5,506 bases of DNA from Planctomycetota bacterium (GTDB taxonomy: Bacteria; Planctomycetota; Planctomycetia; Pirellulales; Lacipirellulaceae). How positions within the stretch are numbered: the stretch's first letter is position 1; every line of letters starts with the position of its first letter. The stretch spans positions 1-5,506 of the forward strand of contig JAADIN010000206.1 in NCBI GenBank assembly GCA_013151315.1, given 5' to 3'. Positions 1-5,244 of this stretch are shown here, piece after piece. The notes beneath the pieces are model-generated. The model was given only the letters and a program-made list of their open reading frames with translations, had not been told where the DNA came from and searched no databases. The translations under genes were made by a program, and so were the position numbers.

Positions 1-665
1 ACGCGAATTCGCAACGGCTCGCCACGCGGTTTTTCTGGCTTCAGTGCCAAGCCTTCCTGCCGCAGGACGAGTGCTAGCGATGTGCCAGCGGTCATGTCGC
101 GTAGTTCCCTCGTCAGGGGCGAGTTGCTTAACCGTATTTTTGCTACGGGGTCGAACTCAATAGGTGCGGCAAATTTTTTGGCGAAGCGGCGAAGCAGTTC
201 CGCCCGGGTCATGGAAAAGTTGACCCGTTTTGAGAAGTCGTCGTAGACCACCCGAAACTGCTTGTCGGTGAGATCAAATCGCCCTCGCGGCTCATCTCCT
301 TCGGCCAGCTTGCCGGGAAGGTCTTCAAAATATTTCCGTAAAGCAGTCAGATGGTAAGACTTGAAGCGGCGGTCGGGAAGAATCAGTTCATTCTTTCGGT
401 TGAGAATTGCCAGCACTTGGATGCGCGATTCGGTCGCCGTGATTTGCGGTTGGTCGCTTGGCCGAGCGGATCGCAGTTGCACTCGCGCGAGGCCTATTTT
501 TCCTAGAAGCTTGGCCCACTCTTGGGGTGCCGTGATCGGGACGCCCGGCGCCATGGCCACCTCGATGTCGATCGGCAATGCCCCGCAGGCGGGAGCAGCA
601 AAACACAGCAGCAGCGCCAACGCCCAAACGGCAGGAAGTCGCGTGCCGGCAGCCCTCAAACTCAT
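1..665 (-). CDS. Exported protein of unknown function, 3' end beyond the window
   Basis: An open frame of 221 codons reads leftward from the ATG at 665-663 and leaves the window without a stop, so the C-terminus is missing. A Shine-Dalgarno GGAGA (complement of 672-676) lies 6 nt before the ATG, which fixes the start. The N-terminus looks like a Sec signal peptide: basic residues (R4, R9), then a hydrophobic stretch VWALALLLCFAAPAC, with possible cleavage after APA or CGA. The mature part is mixed alpha/beta and charged (IDIEVAMAPGVPITAPQEWA..., later FDLTDKQFRVVYDDFSKRVNF). Near the visible end, a TRELRDMTAGTSLALVLRQEG segment faintly resembles the short N-terminal (STN) domain of secretins and TonB receptors, but this is weak. 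I do not recognise the family. It is divergent from the sugar isomerase gene and has its own candidate promoter at 704-712. The gene is inferred to be real from the signal peptide, the start signals and the long open frame. Confidence 0.72.
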   Translation of the reverse strand, partial: MSLRAAGTRLPAVWALALLLCFAAPACGALPIDIEVAMAPGVPITAPQEWAKLLGKIGLARVQLRSARPSDQPQITATESRIQVLAILNRKNELILPDRRFKSYHLTALRKYFEDLPGKLAEGDEPRGRFDLTDKQFRVVYDDFSKRVNFSMTRAELLRRFAKKFAAPIEFDPVAKIRLSNSPLTRELRDMTAGTSLALVLRQEGLALKPEKPRGEPLRIR

Positions 666-703
666 ATCTATTCTCCGCGAAGCGCCAATGGCTGTTACCA
701 AGA

Positions 704-712
704 AGTATAGCA
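704..712 (-). promoter_or_regulatory. Candidate extended -10 promoter for the leftward exported-protein gene
   Basis: Read on the minus strand the sequence is TGCTATACT: a TGn extension followed by TATACT, five of six matches to TATAAT. It lies about 40 nt upstream of the ATG at 665, leaving a leader of roughly 30 nt. No good -35 is seen; that position falls inside the CTCTGTG repeat, which is consistent with an extended -10 promoter that needs little -35 contact. Inference from sequence only. Confidence 0.45.
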
Positions 713-720
713 CCCACATG

Positions 721-747
721 CTCTCTGTGCTCTCTGTGTTCTCTGTG
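721..747. repeat. Three tandem 9-bp CTCTCTGTG units
   Basis: The units are CTCTCTGTG (721-729), CTCTCTGTG (730-738) and TTCTCTGTG (739-747), so only one base differs in the third. On the other strand this reads ACCACAGAGAACACAGAG..., which from memory resembles a short intergenic repeat motif scattered through many unrelated environmental bacterial genomes. It lies in the divergent spacer between two genes, where it overlaps the expected -35 regions of both candidate promoters. Confidence 0.75.
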
Positions 748-754
748 GTAAAAT
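746..754 (+). promoter_or_regulatory. Candidate extended -10 promoter for the sugar isomerase gene
   Basis: TGGTAAAAT reads as TGn plus TAAAAT, five of six matches to the consensus -10. It starts inside the last unit of the CTCTGTG repeat and lies about 52 nt upstream of the ATG at 807. No convincing -35 element is present. Inference from sequence only, weaker than the promoter at 2036-2044. Confidence 0.35.
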
Positions 755-789
755 TTTGATCTGCTACTTACGCCGAAGCGTTACGAAAC

Positions 790-795
790 AAGGAG
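790..795 (+). promoter_or_regulatory. Ribosome binding site that sets the isomerase start at 807
   Basis: AAGGAG lies 11 nt before the ATG at 807. The same frame is open further upstream to a TTG at 756, but that TTG overlaps the candidate -10 region and has no Shine-Dalgarno, so the ATG is preferred. Confidence 0.65.
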
Positions 796-806
796 CACCA
801 AAAAAC

Positions 807-1805
807 ATGCCACGTCCCGTCACCTTATGCACCGGCCAATGGGCCGATCTCCCGGTCGAAGACTTGTCTCGATTGGCCCGTGAACTGGGCTTCGATGGCT
901 TGGAGTTGGCCTGCTGGGGCGATCATTTTGAAGTCGACAAGGCGATGGTAGACGACGGCTATGTGAAGGCCAAACGAGATTTGCTGGAAAGCCACGACCT
1001 ACAATGTCACGCCATCAGTGCCCATCTGGTCGGTCAAGCGGTGTGCGACAACATCGACGAGCGCCACAAGTCGATTCTGCCTGACAACGTCTGGGGCGAC
1101 GGCACGGGAGCAGGCGTCAACCAGCGGGCTGCCGAGGAAATGAAGAATACGGCTCGCGCGGCGCAAAAGTTTGGCGTCGACGTGGTCAACGGTTTTACCG
1201 GTTCGAGTATCTGGCACCTGCTCTACTCGTTTCCGCCGGTTCCCGAGTCGATGATCGAAAAAGGTTTTGCCGATTTTGCTGACGCCTGGAATCCGATTCT
1301 TGACGTTTTTGCCGAATGCGGCGTTCGATTTGCCTTGGAAGTGCATCCCACAGAGATTGCTTTTGATATTCACACGACCCAAAGGGCTCTTGAAGCAATC
1401 GGCCACCGAGAAGAGTTCGGTTTTAATTTCGATCCGAGTCATCTGATTTGGCAAGGAATCGATCCGGTCGAATTCATCCGTGCGTTTCCCGATCGCATTT
1501 TTCATGTTCACATGAAGGACGCCATAGTTACGCTCGACGGGCGATCTAGCATCTTGGGAAGCCACCTCAACTTCGGCAACTCTCGGCGAGGTTGGGATTT
1601 TCGCTCGGTTGGCCGCGGCAGCGTGAATTTCGAAGAGATCATCCGAGCTTTGAACGAAGTCGGCTACGACGGGCCGCTGAGTGTCGAGTGGGAAGATGTT
1701 CGTATGGACCGGGAGCATGGCGCTCGCGAGTCGTGTGAGTTTGTCAAGCGACTCGACTTCAAGTCGACCAACGCCGCCTTCGACGCGGCGTTTTCGGAGG
1801 GCTAA
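807..1805 (+). CDS. Sugar phosphate isomerase/epimerase, xylose-isomerase-like TIM barrel
   Basis: A 332-aa cytoplasmic protein of the AP-endonuclease-2/xylose-isomerase-like TIM-barrel superfamily (PF01261 type). Members bind a divalent metal and interconvert sugars or sugar derivatives; the substrate cannot be read from the sequence. The first strand carries LARELGFDGLELACWGDHFE (about residues 23-42). The expected metal ligands are all present at strand ends: E178 in LEVHPTE, D209 and H212 in NFDPSHL, H235 in FHVHMKD and E294 in SVEWED. Their order matches the E-D-H-E set of D-tagatose 3-epimerase-like enzymes. A longer segment between H235 and E294 (SHLNFGNSRRGWDFRSVGRG) is typical of a subgroup often seen in planctomycetes and other heterotrophs, sometimes near sugar dehydrogenases, though no such partner is visible here. 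ATG and AAGGAG decide the start. The gene is monocistronic as far as can be seen, and no clear terminator follows. Superfamily is very sure, substrate unknown. Confidence 0.93.
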   Translation: MPRPVTLCTGQWADLPVEDLSRLARELGFDGLELACWGDHFEVDKAMVDDGYVKAKRDLLESHDLQCHAISAHLVGQAVCDNIDERHKSILPDNVWGDGTGAGVNQRAAEEMKNTARAAQKFGVDVVNGFTGSSIWHLLYSFPPVPESMIEKGFADFADAWNPILDVFAECGVRFALEVHPTEIAFDIHTTQRALEAIGHREEFGFNFDPSHLIWQGIDPVEFIRAFPDRIFHVHMKDAIVTLDGRSSILGSHLNFGNSRRGWDFRSVGRGSVNFEEIIRALNEVGYDGPLSVEWEDVRMDREHGARESCEFVKRLDFKSTNAAFDAAFSEG

Positions 1806-1901
1806 ACATTATGCGTTGGTAGCAGTGGTTAGCGCCGACGGCCACGTTGCTAGCAGGACGATTGCAAAGTCATGCGAGTACGTCTTCAAGTTGTGAATTT
1901 A
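1806..1901. other. Gene-free stretch after the isomerase
   Basis: No credible gene or T-tailed terminator is seen. GTTAGC (1828-1833) and GCTAGC (1849-1854) can pair around a GC-rich centre, with one G-U, but the stem is short. The GYTAGCGCC motif here recurs in the inverted repeat further right (1953-1958, 2002-2010), so this stretch may be part of the same repeat-rich intergenic island. Confidence 0.4.
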
Positions 1902-1955
1902 GATTATGAATGTGAGCCGCAACTCGCTGATTATGAATGTGAGCCGCAACGCGCT
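1902..1955. repeat. Two adjacent 27-bp direct repeats
   Basis: Copies at 1902-1928 and 1929-1955 abut exactly and differ at one base (T1924 versus G1951). Each begins GATTATGAATGTGAGCCGCA and ends CGCT. The second copy continues into the left arm of the inverted repeat at 1941-2019; the first copy stops where that arm would go on. This suggests a duplication of the arm's outer edge. There are only two units and no spacers, so it is not a CRISPR. Confidence 0.9.
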
Positions 1956-2019
1956 AGCGTCGGGTAGCAGAGGCAAAGCGTTACCCAGCTGCTGGCCCGC
2001 GGCTAGCGCCGTGCGACTC
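1941..2019. repeat. Imperfect 26-bp inverted repeat, possible dispersed palindromic element
   Basis: The left arm (1941-1966) and the complement of the right arm (1994-2019) match at 19 of 26 positions, including the uninterrupted core GCGCTAGC / GCTAGCGC. The 27-nt spacer ends in an additional GGGTA/TACCC-type pairing. From memory, GAGCCGCA...GCTAGC...CGGG sequences recur between genes in Pirellulales, so this may be a REP-like dispersed element. It ends 17 bp before the -10 extension of the next promoter, so it could also act on that promoter or end transcription from the isomerase, though no T-run follows. Confidence 0.6.
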
Positions 2020-2035
2020 TCGGTGAATCGGGCCG

Positions 2036-2044
2036 TGCTATAAT
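2036..2044 (+). promoter_or_regulatory. Extended -10 promoter for the DUF1570-like gene
   Basis: TGCTATAAT is a perfect -10 hexamer with a perfect TGn extension. The expected -35 position (about 2016-2021) has no good match, as is common for extended -10 promoters. Transcription should start near 2051, giving a leader of about 40 nt before the GTG at 2090. It would make the upstream GTG at 2069 nearly leaderless and without a ribosome site. Confidence 0.65.
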
Positions 2045-2078
2045 CGAAGTACCAATAGCGCCCGTTTTGTGTTTCTTC

Positions 2079-2084
2079 GGAGAG
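2079..2084 (+). promoter_or_regulatory. Ribosome binding site that favours the GTG start at 2090
   Basis: GGAGAG lies 5-7 nt before the GTG at 2090. The in-frame GTG at 2069, seven codons earlier, has no Shine-Dalgarno; choosing it would add FLRRVF to the signal peptide n-region, which is possible but less well supported. Confidence 0.6.
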
Positions 2085-2089
2085 TTTTT

Positions 2090-3445
2090 GTGATCCTGTT
2101 GCTGCGACAATTTGCATGGATTCCTTGCTTCGGAGCCGTCGTCTGCAGCGTTACTGGGCCTTTGGCTAGAGCTACAGAGCCATCGCTCGACTTGCCGACG
2201 GGCAAGCTGCTGTTCGTCGCTGAGGATGTCTACTCTGCCATCGAGGAGCCGAACCTATCGCCTCAGCGGAAGCAGCGGGCAGAGGAGTGCTTCCGCCAAG
2301 CGCGAGAGCATTGTGAAAACGGGGAGGTCGGGGCTGCCTTGCAATGGGCGACGCGAACCGTTTATCTCGATCCGAATCATGAGGCGGGGCGGCGTGTCTT
2401 GGGGCACCGCCGCGTTGGCGCCGCGTGGGCGGGCGCCTATGCGGCACGGCAATTGGAAAGCGGCGAGACTTGGCATGCGTCGTTTGGATGGATTCGTCCC
2501 GAAGACGTTGCTCGCTACGAAGCGGGAGAGCGCCGCCTGGGCAAGATTTGGATTTCAATTGAAGACGATGCGCGTCGACATGCAACGATCAAAAAAGGGT
2601 GGCAGATTCGCACCGACCATTTCCGAGTCGTCACCAACCACAGCCGTCAAGAAGCGACACGGCTTGCCACCCGACTCGAAACGCTCCACCAACTCTGGCA
2701 GCAACTTTTCGGAGGATTCTATCTCGAAGCGCCCCAACTGCTAAAACGCTTCGACGGAAAAGAAACCAGCGGTTATCGAAGCAAGCCGTTTCATGTCGTT
2801 TACTATGGATCGCGGCAGGAGTACAATGCCACGCTCCGCCGCCAGCAGCCGCGGATTGGTATCACGCTGGGCATCTATTTCGACACCACGCGCACCTCGC
2901 ACTTTTTTGCTGGGCCCGAGCAAGATCCCGGCACGATCGCCCACGAAGCGGTCCACCAGTTCTTCCAAGAGTCGGCCCGTTCGGCGCGCGATGTGGGCGG
3001 GGGGGCCAATGCCTGGATTCTTGAGGGCGTGGCCTGTTATTTCGAGTCGCTGCAGGAGCATCAGAACCCCTCAGCGGGGCGATTTTTTACCCTCGGTACG
3101 GTCGAGGCGGGGCGGTTGCCGGCCGCCCGCCATCGACGCTTGATCGACGATTATTACGTGCCCTTGGCGGAGCTATCGGCCCTGGGAATGACCGATCTCC
3201 AGCGACGCCCCGATATCGCTCGGCTGTACAGCCAGTCGGCCGGTTTGGCGACCTTTCTGATGCATGGCCAGAACGGCGAATACCGCGAGGCGCTAGTCAA
3301 GCTGTTGCAGCTCATCTATACTGGCCGCGACAAGCCGACCAGTTTGCAGCAGCTCACAGGCCAAGATTTTGCGATTTTGGACCGCCAGTACCGAGAGTTT
3401 CTCGAAGCGCTTCCGCCGACAGTTGCCGAAGAGTCCGCAAAGTGA
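2090..3445 (+). CDS. Exported DUF1570-like zincin-type protein with HExxH motif
   Basis: A 451-aa protein with a Sec-type signal peptide (MILLLRQFAWIPCFGAVVCS..., likely cut after LARA near residue 28), so it probably acts in the periplasm or outside. Residues about 60-110 (QRAEECFRQAREHCENGEVG...ALQWATRTVYLDPN) look like one or two TPR helices. A GWIRPEDVARYEAGER segment and a TDHFRVVTNHS strand follow, both recalled as typical of planctomycete DUF1570 proteins. The C-terminal half has H285-E286-A-V-H289, and ILEGVACYFE supplies E312 as a likely third zinc ligand and E319. This is a gluzincin-like arrangement with 23 residues between H289 and E312. Proteolytic activity is inferred; DUF1570 is not, to my knowledge, characterised biochemically. 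It has its own promoter at 2036-2044. The small membrane protein starts 44 nt downstream and could be cotranscribed. Family call fairly sure, function not. Confidence 0.88.
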   Translation: MILLLRQFAWIPCFGAVVCSVTGPLARATEPSLDLPTGKLLFVAEDVYSAIEEPNLSPQRKQRAEECFRQAREHCENGEVGAALQWATRTVYLDPNHEAGRRVLGHRRVGAAWAGAYAARQLESGETWHASFGWIRPEDVARYEAGERRLGKIWISIEDDARRHATIKKGWQIRTDHFRVVTNHSRQEATRLATRLETLHQLWQQLFGGFYLEAPQLLKRFDGKETSGYRSKPFHVVYYGSRQEYNATLRRQQPRIGITLGIYFDTTRTSHFFAGPEQDPGTIAHEAVHQFFQESARSARDVGGGANAWILEGVACYFESLQEHQNPSAGRFFTLGTVEAGRLPAARHRRLIDDYYVPLAELSALGMTDLQRRPDIARLYSQSAGLATFLMHGQNGEYREALVKLLQLIYTGRDKPTSLQQLTGQDFAILDRQYREFLEALPPTVAEESAK

Positions 3446-3489
3446 TCGTCAAGCAAAGTAACCGCCCTCAGTAGGAGTTCTTTTTCCCG

Positions 3490-3624
3490 ATGCATATCAA
3501 TACATTCGCAACATTCGCCCATGTTACGTTGACGGAAGTCCCGGCCGGTTTGCTGTTATTTTTGGCAGGCATGGTTCTCGGGGGACTGGTCGCTTTTGCG
3601 TTTCGGTATTTGCGAACAAGCTGA
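3490..3624 (+). CDS. Small single-span membrane protein, 44 aa
   Basis: An ATG frame of 44 codons ends in TGA at 3622-3624. AGGAG (3473-3477) lies 12 nt before the ATG. The product starts MHINTFATFAHVTLTEVPAG and continues into a strong membrane span LLLFLAGMVLGGLVAFAF (about residues 21-38) with a basic tail RYLRTS, so the tail probably faces the cytoplasm. The small-residue pattern AGMVLGG in the helix suggests packing against another helix. I recall similar short proteins (FAHVTL-E-P-G--LFLAG) in other planctomycetes but know no function. It lies 44 nt after the DUF1570-like gene in the same direction, probably in one transcript, and 29 nt before tRNA-His. It is easily missed because of its length. 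Confidence 0.72.
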   Translation: MHINTFATFAHVTLTEVPAGLLLFLAGMVLGGLVAFAFRYLRTS

Positions 3625-3653
3625 GTGTGCCGGGTGTCGTCGTGTTAGCTTAT

Positions 3654-3728
3654 GGTGGCTGTAGTTCAGTTGGTTAGAACGCCGGATTGTGATTCCGGAG
3701 GTCGGGGGTTCAAATCCCCTCAGTCACC
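3654..3728 (+). tRNA. tRNA-His (anticodon GTG)
   Basis: A full cloverleaf can be folded by eye. The acceptor GTGGCTG (3655-3661) pairs with CAGTCAC (3721-3727) with one G-U. The D stem is GTTC/GAAC (3664-3667, 3677-3680). The anticodon stem CCGGA/TCCGG (3682-3686, 3694-3698) holds loop TTGTGAT with anticodon GTG at 3689-3691. The T stem GGGGG/CCCCT (3704-3708, 3716-3720) holds loop TTCAAAT. G3654 and C3728 give the extra G-1:C73 pair that marks histidine tRNAs. CCA is not encoded. The gene is intact, and an integrase follows its 3' end in the same direction. Confidence 0.97.
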
Positions 3729-3744
3729 CTTTTGTTTCACCCTT
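3704..3744 (+). other. Likely attachment-site region at the tRNA-His 3' end
   Basis: Integrases of tRNA-inserted elements usually recombine within the T arm and 3' end of the tRNA and rebuild it. The integrase starts 125 bp beyond this tRNA in the same direction. TCACCCTT at the tRNA end (3724-3731) recurs at 3737-3744, 13 bp on, and may be part of the core or of an integrase arm site. No second copy of the tRNA end is present to the right in this window, so the exact core cannot be defined. Inference. Confidence 0.4.
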
Positions 3745-3766
3745 AAAAGCTAGTGGTTTTTGTAAC

Positions 3767-3782
3767 CTGCCGACGTCGGCAG
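3767..3782. repeat. 16-bp perfect palindrome upstream of the integrase
   Basis: CTGCCGACGTCGGCAG is self-complementary with no mismatch and no loop. It lies between tRNA-His and the integrase. Its centre is 40 bp from the centre of the second palindrome at 3803-3826. The zero spacer fits a dimeric protein site better than an RNA hairpin. It may be an operator or recombinase accessory site; this is inference. Confidence 0.8.
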
Positions 3783-3802
3783 TGCGGTGTTTTCCGACAG
3801 CG

Positions 3803-3826
3803 ATAAAACGGTACGTACCGTTTTAT
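3803..3826. repeat. 24-bp perfect palindrome upstream of the integrase
   Basis: The left half ATAAAACGGTAC is followed immediately by its exact complement GTACCGTTTTAT, so 24 bp are perfectly self-complementary. It ends 27 bp before the integrase ATG and 15 bp before its ribosome site. That places it where an operator controlling the integrase would be expected. No T-run follows, so it is not a standard terminator. What binds it is unknown. Confidence 0.9.
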
Positions 3827-3841
3827 TCGTGCAAGTCTTTG

Positions 3842-3845
3842 GGAG
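3842..3845 (+). promoter_or_regulatory. Ribosome binding site that sets the integrase start at 3854
   Basis: GGAG within GGGAG lies 8 nt before the ATG at 3854. The frame is open further upstream as far as a GTG at 3689, but that GTG is the tRNA-His anticodon, so it is not a start. Confidence 0.7.
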
Positions 3846-3853
3846 ACCAGCAC

Positions 3854-5122
3854 ATGCCACGTTCCGCAGGGGAATCGATCCCGAAATATCGCAAGCATCG
3901 GGGCAGCGGCCAAGCCGTTGTTACCATCTCTGGCCGAGACCACTACCTTGGCCCTCACGGCACCAAAACCAGCAAGCACGAGTACGACCGCTTGGTCGGC
4001 GAATGGATGGCTTCTGGCCGATCGCTAGCCTACGGCGTTTCTCAGCACGATCTGACGATTGCCGAGTTGCTGGCGAGCTACAAACGCTTTGCCAAGACCT
4101 ACTACGGGACCGGTGCCAAGAGCGAATACTTTCATTACGTCCGAGTTTCTCGACCCGTCGTCGAGCTTTATGGGCGTACCCCGGCTGTTGCGTTTGGGCC
4201 GCTGCAATTCAAGACGGTACGGGAGAGGCTGATCTCCGAAGGAGGTTCTCGATCCTACGTGAATGCCCTCATGCAGCGGGTGGCACGCATTTTTCGCTGG
4301 GCGGCCGCAGAGGCGATGATCCCGCCCGATGTTCCTGCGGCCTTGTCGATGGTCAGTGGGTTGCGTCGCGGACGCACAGAAGCCCCCGAGACCGACCCGG
4401 TTCAACCCGTCAGCGACGATACGGTTGAGGTAACCTTGCGAGAGCTGCCCAAGGTGGTGGCCGACATGGTGCGATTGCAGAGGCTCACAGCAGCACGCCC
4501 TGCGGAAATCTGTAGCCTACGCCCATGCGATTTGGACCGTAGCGGAGAGGTGTGGACCTACCATCCTCAGAAGCACAAGACCCAACACCACGGCAAGACG
4601 CGGCAGATATTCATTGGTCCCAAGGGCCAAGCCATCTTGCTACGGTACTTGGTTCGTGATGCCGAGGCGTACTGCTTTCGGCCAGTCGACTCCGAAGAGA
4701 AGCGACGGGCCGAAGTTCATGCGAAACGCAAGACACCGCTTAGCCACGGGAATAAACCCGGCAGCAAACAAGCCAAACGCGGCAAGCGTCGAGCAAAGTG
4801 GCAACCGGGCGAATGTTATGCAACCGACAGCTACCGCCGGGCAATTCACCGAGCCTGCGACCGAGCCTTCCTGCATCCCGAGTTGGGGAAAATCAAAAAG
4901 GCCAATCTAACCACCAAGCAGCGAGAAGAACTCTGTCGTTGGCAATCGTCCAAGCGATGGAGCCCGAACCAGCTACGGCATTCAGCGGCCACTGAAGTCC
5001 GTCGAGAGTTTGGGTTAGAAGCCGCCCAGGTGATTCTCGGGCACAGTGCGGCAGCCGTGACGGAAATCTACGCCGAAAGAGATATGGCCAAGGGAGCCGA
5101 AGTCGCTTTGCGCATTGGCTAG
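3854..5122 (+). CDS. Tyrosine recombinase / phage-type integrase
   Basis: A 422-aa site-specific recombinase that should cut and rejoin DNA at paired attachment sites, probably the adjacent tRNA-His. The N-terminus (IPKYRKHRGSGQAVVTISGR and DHYLGPHGT) is a small basic domain, perhaps for arm-site binding. From about residue 67 (LTIAELLASYKRF) to about 165 is the helical core-binding domain, and from about 186 the catalytic domain. Catalytic residues visible are R215 (TAARPAEI), a likely Lys at about 240-246 (KHKTQHHGKTR), R375 in NQLRHSAAT, H397 in LGHS and the nucleophile Y406 in EIYAE. The first position of the usual HxxR box is N372, so the box reads NxxR. A basic insert (GSKQAKRGKRRAKW, about residues 298-315) sits between the Lys and this box; both traits match integrases I recall from planctomycetes. 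The start follows the GGAG site. No excisionase is visible nearby. Confidence 0.93.
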   Translation: MPRSAGESIPKYRKHRGSGQAVVTISGRDHYLGPHGTKTSKHEYDRLVGEWMASGRSLAYGVSQHDLTIAELLASYKRFAKTYYGTGAKSEYFHYVRVSRPVVELYGRTPAVAFGPLQFKTVRERLISEGGSRSYVNALMQRVARIFRWAAAEAMIPPDVPAALSMVSGLRRGRTEAPETDPVQPVSDDTVEVTLRELPKVVADMVRLQRLTAARPAEICSLRPCDLDRSGEVWTYHPQKHKTQHHGKTRQIFIGPKGQAILLRYLVRDAEAYCFRPVDSEEKRRAEVHAKRKTPLSHGNKPGSKQAKRGKRRAKWQPGECYATDSYRRAIHRACDRAFLHPELGKIKKANLTTKQREELCRWQSSKRWSPNQLRHSAATEVRREFGLEAAQVILGHSAAAVTEIYAERDMAKGAEVALRIG

Positions 5123-5174
5123 CGGCCTCGCCCGCGTGGCTCTCGATGCGACGGGGACCATGCGGGTGGGGCTG
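5123..5174 (+). other. Long stem-loop directly after the integrase stop codon
   Basis: Bases 5123-5139 pair with 5158-5174 as 17 unbroken pairs. After one C-A mismatch, 5141-5145 pair with 5152-5156. Six of the 22 pairs are G-U, and these would be A-C mismatches in the other strand, so the structure favours RNA read in the integrase direction. It starts at the base after the TAG. There is no T-run behind it, so it may protect the integrase mRNA 3' end or be a non-canonical terminator. Confidence 0.7.
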
Positions 5175-5203
5175 TAGCCTCACTGCGTTCAAGCTTCTTA
5201 GCA

Positions 5204-5242
5204 CATTGGAAAAACGGTGTTAAATCCGCTCATTGGAAAACG
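5204..5242. repeat. Short direct repeats CATTGGAAAA(A)CG
   Basis: CATTGGAAAAACG (5204-5216) and CATTGGAAAACG (5231-5242) are 27 bp apart and differ by one A. They could be protein-binding repeats such as integrase arm sites, or chance. Only two copies are seen. Confidence 0.5.
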
Positions 5243-5244
5243 AA

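Noticed and set aside
361..759. 132-codon plus-strand frame
   Set aside because: Antisense to the leftward exported-protein gene, which has a signal peptide, ribosome site and promoter; this one has none.
756..806. TTG start for the isomerase, 17 codons upstream
   Set aside because: No ribosome site, overlaps the candidate promoter, and the extra residues are not like the family N-terminus.
999..1718. Long open frame on the minus strand (239 codons)
   Set aside because: It lies antisense to the well-recognised sugar isomerase, has no recognisable domain and is explained by codon bias.
1902..1955. Possible mini-CRISPR
   Set aside because: The two repeats abut with no spacer and there are no cas genes.
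1899..2117. Minus-strand frame with repeated LRLTFII
   Set aside because: The peptide repeat is only the translation of the 27-bp DNA duplication.
2112..2744. 210-codon plus-strand frame
   Set aside because: Out-of-frame shadow inside the DUF1570-like gene, rich in Arg and Ser without any domain.
3729..3733. CCCTTTT after the tRNA as a terminator
   Set aside because: Only four T residues and no separate hairpin apart from the tRNA itself.
3689..3853. Extension of the integrase frame back into the tRNA, starting at a GTG
   Set aside because: The GTG is the tRNA-His anticodon and the peptide is tRNA read-through; a ribosome site precedes the ATG at 3854.
3787..4428. 213-codon plus-strand frame over the integrase 5' half
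   Set aside because: Out-of-frame shadow of the integrase, low-complexity Arg/Cys-rich composition and no domain.
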